Source: Deltaproteobacteria bacterium | GTDB lineage: Bacteria > Desulfobacterota_B > Binatia > Bin18 | NCBI GenBank assembly: GCA_012271025.1 | Contig: JAAXHF010000268.1 | Location: forward strand, 1 to 8,352 | Direction: 5' to 3' | Length of the DNA stretch: 8,352 nt | Shown: piece after piece, positions 6,110 to 8,352 of the stretch | Layout of the letters: each line of letters opens with the position of its first letter | How positions within the stretch are numbered: position 1 is the first letter of the stretch | Notes under the pieces: generated by a model | What the model was told of the DNA's origin: nothing | Seen by the model: the letters and a program-made list of their open reading frames with translations, nothing else | The model's database searches: none | Translations under genes and position numbers: made by a program

Positions 6110-6753
6110 TGTTACTGTGGATATTGCTCTGGAAAGACGGGCGCGCGGTCCGCGCCGCGCTGTCCCCGCCGCTCTTGTACGGCCTGCTGATGTGCGGCCT
6201 GCCGGGCTGTAGCCTGACCAAGCCGGCCCCCAGCGTCCAGTACTACGTCCTGGCTCTGCCGCAGCTTCCCGAGCCGAGCAGCCCGGCCAGCCCGACCCTG
6301 GTCGTCCACGCCTTTCGCGCCCATGACCCCTACGACCAGCAGCGGCTGGTCTACCGCTCCTCGCCGTATCAGCTCGACTTCTACACCTATCATCGCTGGG
6401 CCAGCGCGCCTGCGGCCCAGGTGACGGACTGGACCCGTCGCTATCTGCGCAGCAGCGGGCTGTTCGCCAAGGTCTTTCCCACCCCGGAGGGCGACGCCGA
6501 CTACGTCCTGGGTGGGACGCTGCGCCACATTGAAGAGCTTGACCGCGATCAAACCTGGGAAGCCGCCCTGGAAATCGAGGTCTGGCTGACCCGTCCGCCG
6601 CAGCGCACCCCGGTCTGGTTCGAGTCGTACGCGGTCACGCACCAGGCCGCCAAGCGCAATCCGGCTGCGGTCGCCGAAGCCATGAGCCATAACCTCGGTG
6701 TGATTCTGCACCGGCTGGCGGCCGACCTGCGGCCGCTGGTCGGGGCCGAGTAG
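6106..6753 (+). CDS. ABC-type transport auxiliary lipoprotein (PqiC/YmbA-like)
   Basis: A 215-residue envelope lipoprotein that closes the mla operon. Its ATG overlaps the mlaD stop (ATGA at 6106-6109). The signal peptide is hydrophobic (LLYGLLMCG, 23-31) after basic residues and ends in a lipobox-like LPGC, giving lipidated Cys35. Pro at the second lipobox position is unusual. The mature domain matches the ABC_trans_aux family (PF03886): VQYYVLALP (44-52), YDQQRLVYRSSPYQLDFYTY (76-95), HRWASAPAAQVTDW, RYLRSSGLFAKV, and DYVLGGTLRHIEEL. In related systems this protein links the inner-membrane transporter or MCE ring to the outer membrane. It may take the place of a soluble MlaC carrier, which is absent here. 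An ATG at 6109 is an equally possible start. Confidence 0.9.
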   Translation: MMLLWILLWKDGRAVRAALSPPLLYGLLMCGLPGCSLTKPAPSVQYYVLALPQLPEPSSPASPTLVVHAFRAHDPYDQQRLVYRSSPYQLDFYTYHRWASAPAAQVTDWTRRYLRSSGLFAKVFPTPEGDADYVLGGTLRHIEELDRDQTWEAALEIEVWLTRPPQRTPVWFESYAVTHQAAKRNPAAVAEAMSHNLGVILHRLAADLRPLVGAE

Positions 6754-6790
6754 GAGCGCGGGACAATCAGCACCCCGATCCGACGCGCCA

Positions 6791-6807
6791 GACGCCTATC
6801 CGGCGTC
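6791..6807. terminator. Hairpin between the converging lipoprotein and maoC genes
   Basis: GACGCC (6791-6796), a five-base loop, then GGCGTC (6802-6807) forms a 6-bp perfect stem. It starts about 38 bases after the lipoprotein stop and touches the maoC-like stop on the other strand. There is no T-run on either side, so it is a weak terminator candidate, chosen mainly because the two genes converge here. Confidence 0.4.
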
Positions 6808-6808
6808 C

Positions 6809-7267
6809 TCACACGTAATAGCGATACACGCCCTCGGCCACGCAGGCTGGTTTGGGCTGGCCCTCGACCTCAAAGGTGAGGCCGACCGTCACCTGCACCC
6901 CACCCTGCACGTCTTCGACATTGGCCAGAGTCGCCCGGGCGCGCACCCGGCTACCAACCGGTACGGGCGACGGAAAGCGGAGTTTGTTCAGCCCGTAGTT
7001 GACCCCCATCTTGACCCCCTGGACGGCCCAGATTTGATCCATCAGATGCGGGGCCAGCGAGAGGGTATAATAGCCGTGGGCGACGGGCCCGCCGAACGGC
7101 GACTCTTTCTTGGCCCGTTCCACATCGAGGTGGATCCATTGATGATCGTGTGTGGCCTGGGCAAACGCGTTGATCTCTTCCTGGGTGACGAGATGCCAGT
7201 CCGAAACGCCCAGCTCTTGCCCGACCAGGGCCGGCACGTCCTTGTACTCAACCATGCGCGCTGTCAT
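6809..7267 (-). CDS. MaoC-family (R)-specific enoyl-CoA hydratase (HtdZ/Rv0130-like)
   Basis: This enzyme interconverts trans-2-enoyl-CoA and (R)-3-hydroxyacyl-CoA with a single hot-dog fold. At 152 residues it resembles mycobacterial Rv0130/HtdZ closely along its length: VSDWHLVTQEEINAFAQAT (21-39), DHQWIHLD (41-48), FGGPVAHGYYTLSL, VNYGLNKLRFPSPVPVGSR and a C-terminal KPACVAEGVYRYYV. The catalytic pair of the family would be D41 and H46. Residue 40 is His where Gly is usual (THDHQW versus TGDHQW), next to the catalytic Asp. I chose the ATG at 7265-7267 because AAAGGAG lies eight bases upstream and the length is normal. The frame is open to 7399, but those 44 residues are not family sequence. 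Neighbours are an unrelated operon on the other strand and a small cysteine protein. Its substrate pathway (beta-oxidation, polyhydroxyalkanoate or lipid synthesis) is not shown. Confidence 0.93.
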   Translation of the reverse strand: MTARMVEYKDVPALVGQELGVSDWHLVTQEEINAFAQATHDHQWIHLDVERAKKESPFGGPVAHGYYTLSLAPHLMDQIWAVQGVKMGVNYGLNKLRFPSPVPVGSRVRARATLANVEDVQGGVQVTVGLTFEVEGQPKPACVAEGVYRYYV

Positions 7268-7275
7268 TGCACGAA

Positions 7276-7282
7276 CTCCTTT
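7276..7282 (-). promoter_or_regulatory. Strong ribosome binding site that sets the maoC-like start
   Basis: The minus strand reads AAAGGAG with eight bases to the ATG at 7267, the best Shine-Dalgarno in the window. It decides the start against the 44-codon longer open frame. Confidence 0.75.
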
Positions 7283-7330
7283 CTCACGCGGCGTCTTTTG
7301 TGACCTGTGTTCATCTACTACAGTTGGTGT

Positions 7331-7348
7331 CGGGCGAGCAATCGCCCG
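7331..7348. other. Perfect hairpin with GCAA loop in a divergent spacer
   Basis: CGGGCGA (7331-7337), GCAA (7338-7341), TCGCCCG (7342-7348): a 7-bp perfect stem, extendable by one T-G pair. Read on the plus strand the loop is a GNRA-type tetraloop. It lies between the maoC-like gene (minus) and the small cysteine gene (plus), 43 bases before the latter's ATG. No T-run follows on either strand, so an operator or mRNA-leader structure fits as well as a terminator. I found no convincing promoter in 7268-7391 on either strand. Confidence 0.45.
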
Positions 7349-7391
7349 GTATGCTATGGGGACGTAACGGACCCGAAATCGAACAGGCACT

Positions 7392-7586
7392 ATGGACACA
7401 GACCAGCCCGCCCAGCCACAGCCCGGCTTATGTCAGGCGTGTGAGTATGCGCGCGAGATCATCAGCGCCAAAGGCTCGCGCTTTTTGTACTGCTCGCGGG
7501 CGGAGGAGGATGACCGCTACGCCAAATACCCCCGTCTGCCGGTCCTGGAGTGTCCGGGCTACACGCCCCGTTCGGACGACTTGTAG
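7392..7586 (+). CDS. Small four-cysteine protein, function unknown
   Basis: A 64-residue acidic protein with cysteines at 14, 17, 34 and 54. Cys-x2-Cys then two single cysteines suggests a small zinc-binding fold. The pattern GLCQACEYAREI, then GSRFLYCSRAEEDDRYAKYP and RLPVLECPGY (49-58), recalls a widespread family of short uncharacterised bacterial proteins with a C..C..C..CPGY layout; I recall the pattern but not a function. The ATG at 7392 has only a poor ribosome site (AGG at 7386-7388). It lies alone on the plus strand between two minus-strand acyl-CoA genes, so it is probably its own transcript. Codon use matches the surrounding GC-rich DNA, and the conserved cysteine layout argues that it is real. 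Confidence 0.7.
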   Translation: MDTDQPAQPQPGLCQACEYAREIISAKGSRFLYCSRAEEDDRYAKYPRLPVLECPGYTPRSDDL

Positions 7587-7615
7587 GGGCATGTGGTTGC
7601 CCCGGATCGACCGGG
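7586..7615. terminator. Two adjoining hairpins in a 37-base convergent gap
   Basis: First stem: GGGGCA (7586-7591) with TGCCCC (7598-7603), loop of six. Second stem: CCCGG (7601-7605) with CCGGG (7611-7615), loop of five. They share bases 7601-7603, so only one can be fully formed at a time. The first begins in the stop codon of the cysteine protein. The gap separates two converging genes, which suits a two-way terminator, although no T-run follows. The GTAGGGGC..GCCCC form also resembles dispersed palindromic repeats in some environmental genomes. Confidence 0.45.
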
Positions 7616-7623
7616 CGCGGGGG

Positions 7624-8352
7624 CTAGTTATGAAGAATCATGCCCGTGTTGGGCACGCCGTTGCCCGAGGTCACCAGGGCAATCTCGGCATCCTTGACCT
7701 GATTGATGGCCTGGCCGCGCAGCTGACGCACGGCTTCGACAATGTTTTCCATGCCGTGGATATAACCCTCGGACAGGTTGCCGCCGCTGGTATTGAACGG
7801 CAGGCTGCCGTTCGGCCACAGCAGTTTGCCGTCCGACACAAACGGTCCGCCCTCGCCGCGCTCACAAAAGCCGAGTTCTTCGAAAGCCATCAGCACCAGC
7901 GGCGTGAAGTGGTCGTACAGGTAGCACACATCGAGGTCGGCGTGGCTGATGCCGGCCCGGCCGAACATGGCTTTGGCCACGACGGTTGATTCGGTCTCCC
8001 GGCTCTCAATATCCTTGACCACCCGCTGGGTATTCCACTCGCCAGCCCCGAACCCGCCGCTCATGATATACGCCGGCGTGTGTTTCAGGTCTCTGGCTCG
8101 CTCGGCGCTGGTGACCACCACCGCAGCTCCGCCGTCGGTTTCCAGACAACAGTCGAGCAGGCGCAGCGGGTCGGCGATCATGCGCGAGTTCTGGTGGTCC
8201 TCAATGCTGATCGGCCGGTCGCGCATGACCGCGTTGGGGTTGGTCTGAGCGTGGGTGCGGCAGGCAACGGCAATGGCGCCAAAATGCTCGCTCTTGGTGC
8301 CGTACAAATGCATATGCCGCCGGGCCGCCAGGGCCACCATCTGGGCCGGGCT
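7624..8352 (-). CDS. Thiolase-like / lipid-transfer (SCP-x type) protein, N-terminus beyond window
   Basis: The C-terminal 242 residues of a thiolase-superfamily protein; the frame is open to the window end, so the ATG at 8340 is not the start. Visible family marks, counted from the first visible residue: PLRLLDCCLETDGGAAVVV (62-80), LYDHFTPLVLMAFEELGF (145-162) followed by CERGEGGPFV, NTSGGNLSEGYIHGMENI (187-204) and a final VTSGNGVPNTGMIL. These match the SCP-x/Ltp-type acyl-CoA thiolase and lipid-transfer branch. Degradative thiolases have GHP and a CxG motif; here these positions read GYIHG and TSGNG, with no cysteine in the last motif. A non-thiolytic role, such as the retro-aldol cleavage by Ltp2-type steroid aldolases, is possible. 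Those usually pair with a DUF35 protein, not seen here. The nucleophile Cys would be in the missing part. It converges on the small cysteine gene. Confidence 0.9.
   Translation of the reverse strand, partial: SPAQMVALAARRHMHLYGTKSEHFGAIAVACRTHAQTNPNAVMRDRPISIEDHQNSRMIADPLRLLDCCLETDGGAAVVVTSAERARDLKHTPAYIMSGGFGAGEWNTQRVVKDIESRETESTVVAKAMFGRAGISHADLDVCYLYDHFTPLVLMAFEELGFCERGEGGPFVSDGKLLWPNGSLPFNTSGGNLSEGYIHGMENIVEAVRQLRGQAINQVKDAEIALVTSGNGVPNTGMILHN

Noticed and set aside
6140..6156. GGCGCG / CGCGCC palindrome near the start of the lipoprotein gene
   Set aside because: It is inside coding sequence rich in G and C, where such short stems are expected.
7268..7399. Upstream extension of the maoC-like gene
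   Set aside because: A strong ribosome site serves the inner ATG, and the extension would run through the hairpin and the start of the divergent gene.

Overview
The window reads as chromosomal DNA from an uncultured-type, fairly GC-rich Gram-negative bacterium. The outer-membrane lipid-transport (Mla/Mce-type) operon implies a diderm. The class I lysyl-tRNA synthetase is the archaeal-type enzyme, found in bacteria only in scattered lineages such as alphaproteobacteria and spirochaetes. A MaoC-type hydratase and a thiolase-like protein suggest an acyl-CoA-rich metabolism, as in environmental deltaproteobacteria-like or Tectomicrobia-like lineages. The taxonomic guess is weak; no rRNA or tRNA is present to settle it.

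Layout. (1) Positions 1-1192, minus strand: a GC-poorer accessory block downstream of lysK. It holds a HigB-type mRNA interferase, a shortened HigA-type antitoxin that ends where the DNA-binding domain should begin, and an HNH endonuclease whose C-terminal end leaves the window at base 1. (2) 1212-3026, minus: class I lysyl-tRNA synthetase (lysK) with a C-terminal extension. It has a good sigma70-type promoter at 3111-3139 and a long imperfect hairpin at the very start of its predicted leader. (3) 3235-6753, plus: a four-gene operon of STAS-MlaE permease, MlaF ATPase, MlaD membrane-anchored MCE protein and an ABC-transporter auxiliary lipoprotein. The genes are very tightly packed (15-nt gap, 1-nt gap, 4-nt overlap). 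(4) 6809-7267, minus: a MaoC-family (R)-specific enoyl-CoA hydratase resembling mycobacterial Rv0130/HtdZ. (5) 7392-7586, plus: a 64-residue four-cysteine protein lying between two acyl-CoA genes on the other strand. (6) 7624-8352, minus: the C-terminal two thirds or so of a thiolase-like/lipid-transfer protein, cut by the window end.

How the parts work together. The Mla-type operon encodes an inner-membrane ABC transporter plus its periplasmic MCE ring and an outer-membrane-facing lipoprotein, for moving phospholipid or another hydrophobic substrate between membranes. The hydratase and thiolase-like protein probably act on acyl-CoA or sterol-like CoA thioesters, but they are separate transcription units. 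The higBA-HNH block looks like a small defence or addiction module that follows lysK by 19 nt with no visible terminator, so it may be transcribed with this essential gene.

The most notable points are the antitoxin without a helix-turn-helix, the toxin/nuclease cassette behind a lysyl-tRNA synthetase, the lysK promoter-plus-hairpin leader, and the hairpins in the spacers around the small cysteine protein. I found no CRISPR array, transposase, integrase, tRNA or rRNA. No gene-free stretch exceeds 300 bases; the longest is 3027-3234.
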